Origin: Candidatus Poseidoniia archaeon
GTDB lineage: Archaea; Thermoplasmatota; Poseidoniia; MGIII; CG-Epi1
Assembly: GCA_022449785.1 (NCBI GenBank)
Contig: JAKURQ010000008.1
Span: 1 to 33,300, forward strand
Direction: 5' to 3'
DNA length: 33,300 nucleotides
Below the pieces are notes generated by a model that ran no database searches, was not told the DNA's origin, and saw only the letters and a list, made by a program, of their open reading frames with translations. This document shows, in pieces, positions 8,625 through 17,421 of this stretch; position 1 is the stretch's first letter; the number at the start of each line of letters is the position of its first letter. Made by a program: the position numbers and the translations under genes.

Positions 8625-10877
8625 ATGGATTTGGTAATTGTTGAATCTGGTGCAAAAGCCAAAACAATTCAAAAATATTTAGGTAAAAACATCCTTGTTA
8701 AGGCATCAAATGGCCACGTTCAGGATTTACCTACAAAAGGAAAAGACGGTAGTAAAGCGCTTTGGAGTCACAAAGAAACAAATTTACCAGACCCACCATG
8801 GAGTTGGACAGAGAGATCAGAGAATCATATTAACCGTATAATTTCAGATGGCCGTAAAAAGAAGGTAGACAGAGTTCTCATTGCTACAGATCCTGACAGA
8901 GAAGGAGAATTTATAGCATGGAGATTGAGCGAGCTATTATCTGAATTTGGCGATATTCAGAGAATTACATTTAATGAAATAACTGAAAGTGCAATAAAGG
9001 ATGCGTTGAAAGCAGCAGGCACAGTTGATATGAATCTTGTTGATGCAGCAAAAGTTCGAAGATTCATGGATAGATTAATTGGATACAGGGCTTCACGTTT
9101 CTCTAGATCCTGGAGTTTGAGTTCGATGGGGCGTGTACAGACTCCAACACTTGGTTTTGTCGTTAATCGTGAAAAAGAAATAGAAAATTTTGTTTCAACA
9201 CCTTATTGGGCAGTTCAGGCCTTTGCATCCGGAATAGATTTTAGAGTTAGATTTCATGAAAAAGATGACCCCCAAGTTTGGAAGGATGAAAAAGGGAAAA
9301 TTGATGTTCATCGTACAAATGATTCAAATTTAGCAAACAAGGCCTACGAATATCTAAATTTAGAATCACAAATAACTCCAGAAACCGTTTCTCTAAACAA
9401 TTACAAAAGGCGACCTAAACCACCTTTTACCACAGATACATTGCTTCAAGCATCTGGAAGCAAATATAGTTGGAGACCTAGCAATACAATGCGTATAGCA
9501 CAAGGCCTCTATGAAGCTGGACACATAACATATATGCGAACGGATTCAACACGCACTAGTAATTCTTCACGCCAAAAGGCAAAGGACTTCATTACTTCTA
9601 AATGGGGCTCCAACTTCGTAGGGAAAGGAGCTTTTGGAGGTAAACCAAAATCTGGAGTTCAAGATGCACATGAAGCTATAAGGCCAACTAATCCTCTATC
9701 TGAGTTGCCAAATGGCCTTGATGAGTCACAGAAAAAATTGTATCGTCTTATTTGGGCCAGATTCATAGCCAGTCAAATGTGTGATTCAGAATGGACTAGT
9801 ATGAAAATCCAAGCAAAAATTGAAACTTTTGATAAATTTTTAGATGGAGATACAAAATGGCGTATTAGTCCTGGTTGGGAATCTGCTTTTGAAAAAATTG
9901 ATAAAACACCAGCTCTTGCTCCACCCCAACCCGAGATTATTGAGGGTAAGAAGGTACCCTTGGATAAAAAAGGCGATAATCCAAAATTAATTGAAGATAA
10001 AACTAAACCTCCTGCACGTTATACACAACATGGACTTGTAGCATTAATGAAGTCAGAAGGAATAGGACGCCCTTCAACTTATGCTGCAACAATCAAAAAA
10101 TTATTAGATCGCAAATATTGTAGTGACAATAAAGGCCGTCTTAAACCCACAGAACAAGGTACATTGTTATGCGATGAGGTAGTTCCGTTTTATAATTCAG
10201 ATAAAATTAACTTATTTTCTTCATCGTTTACTGCAGAAATGGAGTCTGATTTAGATCAAATCGAAACAGGCCAGCAACAAGGTTCATTGGTTTGGGATGG
10301 TTTTGTTACTTCTTTCAAACAGCTTCATGAGTCAGCTATATTGAAAAAGAAGGAAAAACCAACTAAGCGACAATTAGATTATTATGAACGTCTAGCAGCT
10401 TTAGTTTCAGACGAGGAATTAGGAAAAATCATAGGAGATGAAGAACCTTCAGAAATGAATGGTGAAAGAATAGGTGAAGTAATAGATCAACTTCGAAAAT
10501 CTACCGAAGGTGTTGCAATTCCAGCCTCTGCAAAACAAATATCCTATGCTCAGAGCCTAGCTAAATCATTGGAAATGGATGAAGCTACAGCATGTGGATT
10601 GGTTGGTTTGTCTAGTTTTAGTGAATTGACTGGTGGCAAGTCAGGAACTGCTAGTGATCTAATAGGCCAATTACGCGATAAGACAGATAGCACTCCAAAA
10701 CCACCAAGTCCCAAACAATTAAATTTCATCAAAAATTTGGCTAAGAAAGCAGATATTGAAGAAGAAGCAGCTTGTAAATTAGTTGGCTTAGCTTCCTATT
10801 CAGAATTATCTGGTGGCCGTCAGGGAACTGCTAGTAAATTGATAGAATCACTACGTAAAAATTCAAGTAAAAAGTGA
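8625..10877 (+). CDS. topA: DNA topoisomerase I (type IA)
   Basis: 750 residues. The N-terminal Toprim domain shows IVESGAKAKTIQKYL (residues 4-18) and the acidic DPDREGEFIAWRL near 89-101; the cleavage domain has GHITYMRTDSTR with the catalytic Tyr303. It relaxes negative supercoils by single-strand passage. The core ends near residue 575. Where TopA usually carries zinc fingers, this protein has no CxxC pairs. Instead it has three consecutive copies of a roughly 55-60 residue helical repeat (about 579-632, 633-692 and 693-750), each beginning with a KQ or RQ motif and ending in a GxxASxLIxxLR-like helix. The neighbouring hef-like gene and the gyrA at 19.7 kb also act on DNA structure. Confidence 0.95.
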   Translation: MDLVIVESGAKAKTIQKYLGKNILVKASNGHVQDLPTKGKDGSKALWSHKETNLPDPPWSWTERSENHINRIISDGRKKKVDRVLIATDPDREGEFIAWRLSELLSEFGDIQRITFNEITESAIKDALKAAGTVDMNLVDAAKVRRFMDRLIGYRASRFSRSWSLSSMGRVQTPTLGFVVNREKEIENFVSTPYWAVQAFASGIDFRVRFHEKDDPQVWKDEKGKIDVHRTNDSNLANKAYEYLNLESQITPETVSLNNYKRRPKPPFTTDTLLQASGSKYSWRPSNTMRIAQGLYEAGHITYMRTDSTRTSNSSRQKAKDFITSKWGSNFVGKGAFGGKPKSGVQDAHEAIRPTNPLSELPNGLDESQKKLYRLIWARFIASQMCDSEWTSMKIQAKIETFDKFLDGDTKWRISPGWESAFEKIDKTPALAPPQPEIIEGKKVPLDKKGDNPKLIEDKTKPPARYTQHGLVALMKSEGIGRPSTYAATIKKLLDRKYCSDNKGRLKPTEQGTLLCDEVVPFYNSDKINLFSSSFTAEMESDLDQIETGQQQGSLVWDGFVTSFKQLHESAILKKKEKPTKRQLDYYERLAALVSDEELGKIIGDEEPSEMNGERIGEVIDQLRKSTEGVAIPASAKQISYAQSLAKSLEMDEATACGLVGLSSFSELTGGKSGTASDLIGQLRDKTDSTPKPPSPKQLNFIKNLAKKADIEEEAACKLVGLASYSELSGGRQGTASKLIESLRKNSSKK
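10521..10874 (+). repeat. Tandem protein repeat in the TopA C-terminus
   Basis: The two best copies encode residues 633-692 and 693-750. Shared positions include KQ at the start, LAK, an acidic stretch before A-AC-LVGL, SELSGG or SELTGG, and GTAS-LI--LR. A third, more diverged copy lies just upstream (residues about 579-632: RQLDYYERLAALV, then SEMNGERIGEVIDQLRKS). Similar short KQ repeats occur at the ends of some bacterial topoisomerases, as far as I recall; the function is presumably nucleic acid or partner binding. Confidence 0.8.
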
Positions 10878-10920
10878 ATATTTAAATTTTGTAAAAAATA
10901 GAGATAGGTATGCTTTTGTA

Positions 10921-10928
10921 CTTTTATC
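10921..10928 (+). promoter_or_regulatory. TATA-like box for the Hef-like helicase gene
   Basis: CTTTTATC, centred about 29 nt before the ATG at 10954. A second AT-rich element (AATATTTAAATT, 10878-10889) lies right after the topA stop and could be a further promoter or a terminator-associated region. Confidence 0.45.
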
Positions 10929-10953
10929 GTAAGGGGTAGATAGGGTCCTAAAA

Positions 10954-12561
10954 ATGGAAACAGTTACACACAAGTTTTTGAAAGGCGACGCGTTAGAGGA
11001 TAGACAGTATCAGTCTAACATATCAAAAGCTTGTTTAGAGCAGTCAACATTAGTTATTTTACCAACTGGAATGGGGAAAACAGTAATTGCGCTTCGAGTT
11101 ATTTTGGAAAGACTCGAATATGGCCAAATTTTACTGATGGCACCAACAAAGCCCTTAGCAGAACAACATGCTGAATTCCTCAAGAAATTTTTGGATGCAG
11201 AAGTTGTATTATTCACAGGAGCAATATCTCCTAGCACTCGCAAACCACTTTGGTCATCTTCTAAAGTTATCGTTTCTACTCCACAAGTAGTCTCTAAAGA
11301 CATTGAGAGTAATCGAGTAAGTCTAGAAGATTTTTCTTTAGTGATATTTGATGAAGCCCATCGAGCAGTTGGAAATTATGCATACGTTTCCATAGGAAAA
11401 CATTATCATTCAGTTGCCAAGAATCACTTATCAATTGGGATGACTGCCTCTCCAGGAAGTTCTAAATCAGAAATTATACGCCTTTGCCATGACTTGGGAA
11501 TTTCAGCAGTAGAAAATAGAGACGATAGCGATCCCGATGTAGTAGAATATATTCAACCAATAAAAACAAGATGGGTAACTGTAGGAATGCCCGATTCCGT
11601 TAAACATGTTGCAAATCAATTGAGGAGTTTGCAGGATTATCTATGTGGTAAATTGTACAAACAAGGTTTTCTTGAGAGACCACGAAAGATTTCTACTACT
11701 ATGTTGTTAAAAGCAGGTAAAAATCTACAAGCCAAATATATGCAGACTAAGCCAAACACACCTCCTCAAATTTTTAATCTTATGACAACACAGGCAATGG
11801 CTATGAAAATAGCACATGCAATATTAACTATAGAAACACAAGGCATAACACAATTTCTAGATTATTCTTCACGAATTAATCATGAAGCACAAACAAAGAA
11901 AAAAGGCAGTAGGGCTAATAAGTGGCTCTCTTCTAATCCTGATTGGAAAATCGCTGTAGAAATTGCGAAAGCAAACAAAACAGATAATCCAAAGCTTGAG
12001 CGCCTAGTCGAATTGATTGATTTACAGATTCAAACAGGGTCAACTCGCTTCATAGTATTCTCGGAAATTAGGCATACAGCCTCTATCATAGTTGAAAAAT
12101 TGTCTAGTATAGAAAAAGCCAAACCAGTTCGTTTTGTGGGGCAGGGCTCGCGTGAAGGAGATAAAGGTATGACACAAAAACAACAAAAAGATATTTTGAA
12201 TCGTTTCAGAAATGATGAATATAATATTCTGGTTGCCACATCAGTTGGTGAAGAAGGGTTAGATATTCCTTCAACAGATGTTGTAATATTTTACGAACCT
12301 GTTTCATCAGCTATAAGATTAATCCAACGAAGAGGCCGTACAGGAAGAAATAGGCCGGGCGAAGTTTTCATTTTTGTTACTAAAGAAAGTAGGGATGAAG
12401 CTGCACTTTGGAGTAGTCGCGGTAAAGAAGAAAAAATGCATAGTCTTTTTTCGGCAGGAAGAATTGAGATAGATTTACCCACGCCTGAAGAATTATCAAC
12501 TCTTGAAAAACCTGTTAAGTCTAACATAGACTCAGTTCAAACTAGATTTGAAACAGATTAG
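10954..12561 (+). CDS. Hef/FANCM/Mph1-type superfamily 2 helicase, helicase domain only
   Basis: 535 residues. Helicase motifs in order: DRQYQ (Q-motif-like, residues 16-20), Walker A PTGMGKT (37-43), APTKPLAEQH (63-72), STPQVV, DEAH box FDEAHRAVG (132-140), TASPG, then the second RecA domain with VFSEIRHTA, VATSVGEEGLDIP and QRRGRTGR starting at Q458. These, especially APTKPL and GEEGLDIP, are those of Hef, which in Euryarchaeota remodels stalled forks and branched DNA. Between the RecA domains is the long helical insert of the Hef family. The typical XPF-type nuclease and HhH domains that follow in Hef are absent: the frame ends about 75 residues after motif VI, and the next gene is unrelated. 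So it is either a natural helicase-only form or has a separate nuclease partner. Confidence 0.88.
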   Translation: METVTHKFLKGDALEDRQYQSNISKACLEQSTLVILPTGMGKTVIALRVILERLEYGQILLMAPTKPLAEQHAEFLKKFLDAEVVLFTGAISPSTRKPLWSSSKVIVSTPQVVSKDIESNRVSLEDFSLVIFDEAHRAVGNYAYVSIGKHYHSVAKNHLSIGMTASPGSSKSEIIRLCHDLGISAVENRDDSDPDVVEYIQPIKTRWVTVGMPDSVKHVANQLRSLQDYLCGKLYKQGFLERPRKISTTMLLKAGKNLQAKYMQTKPNTPPQIFNLMTTQAMAMKIAHAILTIETQGITQFLDYSSRINHEAQTKKKGSRANKWLSSNPDWKIAVEIAKANKTDNPKLERLVELIDLQIQTGSTRFIVFSEIRHTASIIVEKLSSIEKAKPVRFVGQGSREGDKGMTQKQQKDILNRFRNDEYNILVATSVGEEGLDIPSTDVVIFYEPVSSAIRLIQRRGRTGRNRPGEVFIFVTKESRDEAALWSSRGKEEKMHSLFSAGRIEIDLPTPEELSTLEKPVKSNIDSVQTRFETD

Positions 12562-12564
12562 AAC

Positions 12565-12574
12565 TAATATTATA
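12565..12574 (+). promoter_or_regulatory. TATA-like box for kptA
   Basis: TAATATTATA, centred about 28 nt before the kptA ATG, immediately after the helicase stop codon. Fits a leaderless start. Confidence 0.5.
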
Positions 12575-12597
12575 CAGACCTCTGTTAATGGTGATTT

Positions 12598-13266
12598 ATG
12601 CGTAGAAATCCAACGATTCCGTTAAAAGAAGAGGTTAAGTACGGACACGGTTTTTTCAGAGGTGAAAAATGTCCTCTGAGTGGTGAAGATGGAGTTTTAG
12701 TAATGTCCCCAAGACATTTAGATCAATTTGGAAGGATTATGGCTGGAGTATTACGCCACTTCCCAGATCGTTTTGATCTTGAGATGGATAAACAAGGATG
12801 GGTTGAAGCTTCAGAGTTTGTAGAAGCAATCAAGTCCCAAAGGCGTCACTTTCATTATCTAGAAACACGCCATTTGCAAGCAGTTGTTGAAACAGATCCA
12901 AAAGGGCGCTATCAACTTGAAAGTGGCAGACTAAGAGCAACATATGCTCATACTTTAGATTTGGAACTAGATCTCCCGACCGATAAAAACCCAGAGCATC
13001 TTTACTTTGCTTGTTCTAAAGAAGATGCAGATGAATATCTTGAGCATGGCTTGTATCCAGGCGACAGAAATATGGTACATCTTTCTAGCACACGATTAAA
13101 TGCCCTAGAAGCAGGCCGTCATATAATTGGAAAACCAATAGTTCTTCTAGTTGATGTTAAGGCTGCTGAAGAAAGTGGTAATGAGATTATGAAAGCAGGC
13201 ACTACAGTCTATCTTTCGAAGGAAATCTCAGGTGATTTTCTAAAGAAACTTCCAGACAGTACCTAA
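12598..13266 (+). CDS. kptA: RNA 2'-phosphotransferase (Tpt1/KptA family)
   Basis: 222 residues. The family transfers a 2'-phosphate from RNA to NAD, releasing ADP-ribose 1'',2''-cyclic phosphate and nicotinamide; in eukaryotes this completes tRNA splicing, while the archaeal substrate is less clear. Visible family features: GRIMAGVLRHFPDRFDLEMD (N-terminal winged-helix part, residues about 46-65), GWVEASEFVEAI, RYQLESGRLRATYAHTLD (the RANQGHS-like catalytic loop), HLYFACSKEDADEYLEHGL and MVHLSST. The N-terminal 40 residues match the archaeal extension, but where I would expect a CxxC pair there is CPLSG, a single cysteine. It follows the helicase gene by 36 nt and precedes purH by 24 nt. Confidence 0.9.
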   Translation: MRRNPTIPLKEEVKYGHGFFRGEKCPLSGEDGVLVMSPRHLDQFGRIMAGVLRHFPDRFDLEMDKQGWVEASEFVEAIKSQRRHFHYLETRHLQAVVETDPKGRYQLESGRLRATYAHTLDLELDLPTDKNPEHLYFACSKEDADEYLEHGLYPGDRNMVHLSSTRLNALEAGRHIIGKPIVLLVDVKAAEESGNEIMKAGTTVYLSKEISGDFLKKLPDST

Positions 13267-13290
13267 GTTTCATTTATTGATCATATTAAT

Positions 13291-14826
13291 ATGGAAAGAA
13301 GGCAAGTATCTCGAGTTCTAATTAGTGTAAGTGACAAAAGTAAACTTACAGATTTTGCGACAGAACTTGATAGTTTAGGGGTTGAAATAGTTTCTACAGG
13401 TGGTACCTCAAAAGCAATCAAAGAAAATGGAGTAAATGTAATTCCTGTCGAAGAGGTAACAAATTTTCCAGAAATGATGGGAGGCCGTGTAAAGACTTTA
13501 CATCCTTTAATTTTTGGAGGTATATTAGCACGCGATTCAGATTCAGAGGATATTGAAAAACATAAAATAAATATTTTTGACATGGTAGTTTGCAATTTGT
13601 ATCCCTTTAAGGAAGCTGTTTCTAAAGGAGTAAATTTAGCTTCATTAATTGAGGAGATAGATATTGGAGGTCCTAGTTTGCTTCGTGCCTCTGCTAAAAA
13701 CCATAGTCGTGTTGCAGTTGTTTCAGATCCGGAAGATTATGCCTGGATTATTGATGAGCTTAAGTCAGGAGGTCTAACTGTAGAACAGAGACAAGACTTG
13801 GCCTTGAAGGCATATAGACATACTGCAGAATATGACACCACTATTCAAAGAGAACTAGGCCTAAGATTTGGTGAGGAAGGCCTCCCTTCGTCTTTACAAA
13901 TTTCAGGTATTGGAAGCCCCCCTCTAAGATATGGTGAAAACCCGCACCAAGCAGCTATATTCTATTCAGACATTTTTTCATCAGCTCCATCAGTTTCTGA
14001 TGCAGTTCAAATACAAGGTAAACAATTGAGTTATAACAATCTCCTAGATTTTGATTCCGCATTATCTATTGTCACAGAGTTTGATGAGTTAACTGCTGTT
14101 GTTGTAAAACATAACAATCCTTGTGGAGCAGCAAGTGCAAACAATCTTGAAGAAGCATACGATTTAGCAATTAATACAGATCCTCAAAGTTCATTTGGAG
14201 GCATTATATCATTTAATGGAGAGGTGAGTGAAGCTTTAGCTAAAAAGATAGTTTCGTCATTTAAAGAAGGCGTCATTGCTCCATCTTTTACCAAAGGAGC
14301 TTTGGAAATCTTATCAACAAAAGATAATCTTAGAGTATTGGAAACAGGTAGTCTTGATAATTATCAGCGTAACCCCACTTTGCGTTCATTGGACAAGGGA
14401 TGGCTTCTCCAGGAAAGTGATGAAGCAATGATCAATATCGCCGATTGTAAAGTCGTGACTCAAAGAAAGCCCTCAAGTAATGAATTAGAAAGTCTTTATT
14501 TTGCTTGGAAGATAGTTAAGCATGTAAAAAGTAACGCTATAGTTTTTGCTAGAAGTAAGAATACAGTAGGCATAGGCGCGGGCCAAATGTCGCGTATAGA
14601 TTCCGTTAAGATTGCAGAATTCAAATCTATACCTGACGCAAAAGGTTGTGTTATGGCTTCAGATGCATTTTTTCCTTTTAGAGATGGTATAGATGAAGCG
14701 GTTAAGGCAGGAATCACTGCAGTTATACAACCAGGCGGGTCGATGCGTGATCAAGAAGTTATTGATGCTGCAAATGAGCAAAATATTGCCATGGTTTTTA
14801 CAGGAATGAGGCATTTTAAGCATTAA
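13291..14826 (+). CDS. purH: Bifunctional AICAR formyltransferase / IMP cyclohydrolase
   Basis: 511 residues, full length for the bacterial-type fusion. The N-terminal MGS-like IMP cyclohydrolase domain shows VLISVSDKSKL, STGGTSKAI, EMMGGRVKTLHP and VCNLYPF. The C-terminal AICAR transformylase domain shows LRYGENPHQAA, YNNLLDFD, VKHNNPCGAA with the catalytic K273-H274 pair, SFGGI, and DAFFPFRDGIDEA and PGGSMRDQEVI near the end. It performs the last two steps of IMP synthesis using 10-formyltetrahydrofolate. Many archaea use PurP and PurO instead, so the bacterial-type enzyme implies folate-dependent purine synthesis. The next gene starts at the base after its stop. Confidence 0.96.
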   Translation: MERRQVSRVLISVSDKSKLTDFATELDSLGVEIVSTGGTSKAIKENGVNVIPVEEVTNFPEMMGGRVKTLHPLIFGGILARDSDSEDIEKHKINIFDMVVCNLYPFKEAVSKGVNLASLIEEIDIGGPSLLRASAKNHSRVAVVSDPEDYAWIIDELKSGGLTVEQRQDLALKAYRHTAEYDTTIQRELGLRFGEEGLPSSLQISGIGSPPLRYGENPHQAAIFYSDIFSSAPSVSDAVQIQGKQLSYNNLLDFDSALSIVTEFDELTAVVVKHNNPCGAASANNLEEAYDLAINTDPQSSFGGIISFNGEVSEALAKKIVSSFKEGVIAPSFTKGALEILSTKDNLRVLETGSLDNYQRNPTLRSLDKGWLLQESDEAMINIADCKVVTQRKPSSNELESLYFAWKIVKHVKSNAIVFARSKNTVGIGAGQMSRIDSVKIAEFKSIPDAKGCVMASDAFFPFRDGIDEAVKAGITAVIQPGGSMRDQEVIDAANEQNIAMVFTGMRHFKH

Positions 14827-15417
14827 ATGGAAGAATTCTGGATTTTTTGTGAAATTTGTGATGAAGAATGTCCTCATGAAGTTCTTAAGAGTCGAACATC
14901 ATCTAAACGTGGATTTAGTTTTCAAGGCGTTGTGAAGTGTTTAGAATGTGAGACAATAGGCTCTACAGAAATCAAAGAAGAGCCTCCTATAGAATTGCGA
15001 TTACGTATATCTGATGATAATCAAACAAAGAAAGACACTTTACGTATAGACAAGGGCGTAGCTATCAAGGTAGGAGATACTCGCCCTCATCCAGATGGTT
15101 TAATTTTAGTCACAGGTCTTGAGATAGGAAACAAACGCCCTAATCAAGCATATTCACAAGACAATCCTGTAGTCTGGGCGAAGAAAGCAACTCATGCCAA
15201 AATCCGCTTTGCAATACATGAAGGTGAATCTACAATATCAGTTAAACAAGAATTTTTGTCCAGTGAAGAATTTAAAGTAGGAATGAAAATTCGAATTGAG
15301 GGTAGAATAGCAAGGATTAAAGCAATAAATCTGTTTGGTGGCAAATTGGTAAAAACCGCCTATGCTATAGAGATATCTCGTATAACGTGTGTCTATGAAG
15401 AAAATAAACGAAGATGA
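14827..15417 (+). CDS. HVO_0476-like archaeal zinc finger protein
   Basis: 196 residues. Cysteines C8, C11 and C15 in FCEICDEEC and C38, C41 in KCLEC form an N-terminal zinc ribbon-like site, with HEVLK between them. This arrangement and length fit the archaeal family annotated as HVO_0476 zinc finger protein, whose role is unknown. The rest is a beta-rich domain (PIELRLRISDD, IKVGDTRPHPDGLILVTGLEIG, KVGMKIRIEGRIARIKAI) that could be an OB- or SH3-like fold. It begins directly after the purH stop with no spacer, so it is almost certainly cotranscribed, and its end overlaps the following membrane protein gene. Confidence 0.75.
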   Translation: MEEFWIFCEICDEECPHEVLKSRTSSKRGFSFQGVVKCLECETIGSTEIKEEPPIELRLRISDDNQTKKDTLRIDKGVAIKVGDTRPHPDGLILVTGLEIGNKRPNQAYSQDNPVVWAKKATHAKIRFAIHEGESTISVKQEFLSSEEFKVGMKIRIEGRIARIKAINLFGGKLVKTAYAIEISRITCVYEENKRR

Positions 15418-16723
15418 AAAATCTAAGGTGCCTGATGACGAAGTTTCTGATAAATCTACAGACACTGTAGAAATTATAGAAGCAGATTCCGGTGACTCAG
15501 ACATTGGTATTGATTCAGATGGGGAAGACAGCAAGATTGTAGATTTTGTTCAGGTTGATGAGTCAATTCCTAAATTTGTTTCTCAAATAGATATTTTACG
15601 TATATTATCATCTAAGGAAACATTTTCACATATTTTGGTATTATTGGGTGTGTTGGTAGTCTTTGCTTTCTTGAGTTTTACAAAATCAGACATATCTGAA
15701 AAATTAATAATTTCTTTAGGTTATGGGTTTTCGTTTGGTTACTTTTTGACTGCTAATCTAAGCAGATTCAAAAGTCTTAATGAGATGTTAAGAAAAGTTG
15801 ATTCCTCTAGTGTTTTTTTACCTGCGATTATATCTGGCATATTTTCTACTTTAATTTGGTTTGGTATACACAAAGAGTCTTATGGTGCAGATCTTCATTT
15901 TTTCCTTAGTTTCGGGTTACTCGTTATATTTGTTATATGGCAATTTGCCCAAGCATGGTGGATGCGTATACCATTCAAAGAATTTTCACTCAGAAAAATG
16001 GATAAATATCAGGATGAGGGAGAAACTAAGTTAGGCATTATTTCAAATTTAGCTTCACCCATTGTATGGGCTCTTTTCGGTTTTTTAATCTTCAATTTTA
16101 TATCGAATAAAGTCACTAAATTCTCTCAAAATTTTGATGACTTATTTATTTTTTCCTGGTTTTTGATGATGCTAATTTTCGGAGGTATCACTTTTTTTCT
16201 TTTGAAACAAATGCATAGAGAGTTTTGGTACAATCCAAAGGTTGCAAGTTTCTCAGCATATTTCTCTATAGGTTATTGGGGATTCTTATCCTATCATGCA
16301 GGTGTTTTACTATATTCAATGCATAATGATCCTAGTTTCACATACGATCTAGTATTTATGATAATCACAATTTTCTTAGTAATTTATTCATTATCTTTTC
16401 AAGCACTTAGAACGGAGGCTAGGCGAGCCCATCTTAAATCGACAAATCATTACATGGGCAAAGCAGGTAATTTTATCACAAAAGAAAATGTAATATTTTA
16501 TGCTATTTCATTCACACTAGCCTATGGCGCTAGTAATTTTTTCTTGGCAAATAGCGATACTTCAGCAATTGGTGGAATTCGAAGTGTGTCTCAAATTTCT
16601 CATATGATTGTTTTAGTTAGCGGAATATTAGTTATATTGATTGTTAATTATAATTTGTTAACTGGCCGGGGTTTAATTCAAGAAGGATTTGTTGAGTCTA
16701 TGCGCAACCCAAAGGATAATTAG
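15395..16723 (+). CDS. Polytopic membrane protein with acidic N-terminal tail, unknown function
   Basis: 442 residues from the ATG at 15395; a GTG two codons earlier (15389) is an alternative. Either start lies inside the previous gene (overlap 23-29 nt). The first 60 residues are hydrophilic and strongly Asp/Glu/Ser-rich. They are followed by about ten hydrophobic segments, for example HILVLLGVLVVFAFLSF, LIISLGYGFSFGYFL, FLPAIISGIFSTLIWFGI, LFIFSWFLMMLIFGGITFFL, VFMIITIFLVIYSL and a last one around HMIVLVSGILVILIVNYNLL. Charged loops contain MRIPFKEFSLRKMDKYQDEGE and ALRTEARRAHLKS. I do not recognise a family, conserved catalytic residues or transporter signature. The small membrane protein that follows may be a partner. 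Confidence 0.72.
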   Translation: MKKINEDEKSKVPDDEVSDKSTDTVEIIEADSGDSDIGIDSDGEDSKIVDFVQVDESIPKFVSQIDILRILSSKETFSHILVLLGVLVVFAFLSFTKSDISEKLIISLGYGFSFGYFLTANLSRFKSLNEMLRKVDSSSVFLPAIISGIFSTLIWFGIHKESYGADLHFFLSFGLLVIFVIWQFAQAWWMRIPFKEFSLRKMDKYQDEGETKLGIISNLASPIVWALFGFLIFNFISNKVTKFSQNFDDLFIFSWFLMMLIFGGITFFLLKQMHREFWYNPKVASFSAYFSIGYWGFLSYHAGVLLYSMHNDPSFTYDLVFMIITIFLVIYSLSFQALRTEARRAHLKSTNHYMGKAGNFITKENVIFYAISFTLAYGASNFFLANSDTSAIGGIRSVSQISHMIVLVSGILVILIVNYNLLTGRGLIQEGFVESMRNPKDN

Positions 16724-16743
16724 TCGTTTATTTTAGAGGCATT

Positions 16744-16971
16744 ATGAATTGGTTAAAGTTAATCACTTTTGGAGCAAGCAAAGATCCTGAACTTGCACCT
16801 CATTCATATCTAATATATTTACTTCTATGGACCTTTTTTGTTGGTTTCTTTGTGTTATTTATTTTCCCAGCAATTGGAAATACACTAGGTTTCTTCATAA
16901 TTGCTGTAATGATTCTTCTTTTTGTTGGGGCAGTCTGGTATTTTCACATTAGTGAGACTTTTGCAGACTAA
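16744..16971 (+). CDS. Small two-helix membrane protein, unknown function
   Basis: 75 residues with a short amphipathic start (MNWLKLITFGASKDPELAPH) and two hydrophobic helices at about 23-47 and 50-67, ending in a short acidic tail. A GAGG sequence at 16736-16739 lies 4 nt before the ATG. It follows the large membrane protein by 20 nt and ends 1 nt before the convergent PNPOx-like gene. I do not recognise it; its position suggests a subunit or accessory of the preceding membrane protein. Confidence 0.65.
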   Translation: MNWLKLITFGASKDPELAPHSYLIYLLLWTFFVGFFVLFIFPAIGNTLGFFIIAVMILLFVGAVWYFHISETFAD

Positions 16972-16972
16972 T

Positions 16973-17398
16973 TCAAAATTCGTATTCTTCTCTATTTCCG
17001 AATCCTTTTGAGTTATCTATAATTCTAACCCATTTAATTTTTAATTCATACAATTTCACTTTTTCTAATGCCTTTGATAAAGTTGAATCAGATTTTATGT
17101 AATCATATCTTTCAAAATAGTCCTTCCAGTATTTTTCATTAGCTATAGTTATTTTCCCTTTAATTTGGAGGCCTTTTATGGCAGTCCATTTTAGTCCATC
17201 TTGCTGTATTGTTGCTGCGCATGAGTTGTTGCCATTAGAGTTTACAATATGTTCTGATTTTTCACTACTTACAAATATTAATGATTTACATTTCTTTATT
17301 GGTGCATAGAATACGGCGGCAGCAGAAGCTCCGCCATTTCCAACAGTAGCGAGAGTCATTGTGTTGTGCCTTTCAATGAACTTTTGAGCTGACTTCAT
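16973..17398 (-). CDS. PNPOx-like split-barrel flavin-binding family protein
   Basis: 141 residues. The sequence resembles the pyridoxamine 5'-phosphate oxidase-like split barrel (YhbP-like group): a first helix and strand KFIERHNTMTLATVGNGGAS, AAVFYAPIKKCKSLIFVSSEKSEHI, CAATIQQDGLKWTAIKGLQIKGKI, and a C-terminal strand KIKWVRIIDNSKGFG. Such proteins bind FMN, F420 or heme, so the cofactor is not settled. The start at 17398 lies about 28 nt from the TATA-like element at 17422-17430, which also fits the divergent ribosomal gene. Confidence 0.75.
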   Translation of the reverse strand: MKSAQKFIERHNTMTLATVGNGGASAAAVFYAPIKKCKSLIFVSSEKSEHIVNSNGNNSCAATIQQDGLKWTAIKGLQIKGKITIANEKYWKDYFERYDYIKSDSTLSKALEKVKLYELKIKWVRIIDNSKGFGNREEYEF

Positions 17399-17421
17399 CA
17401 GATATTTGGATTAGGCTTAAG

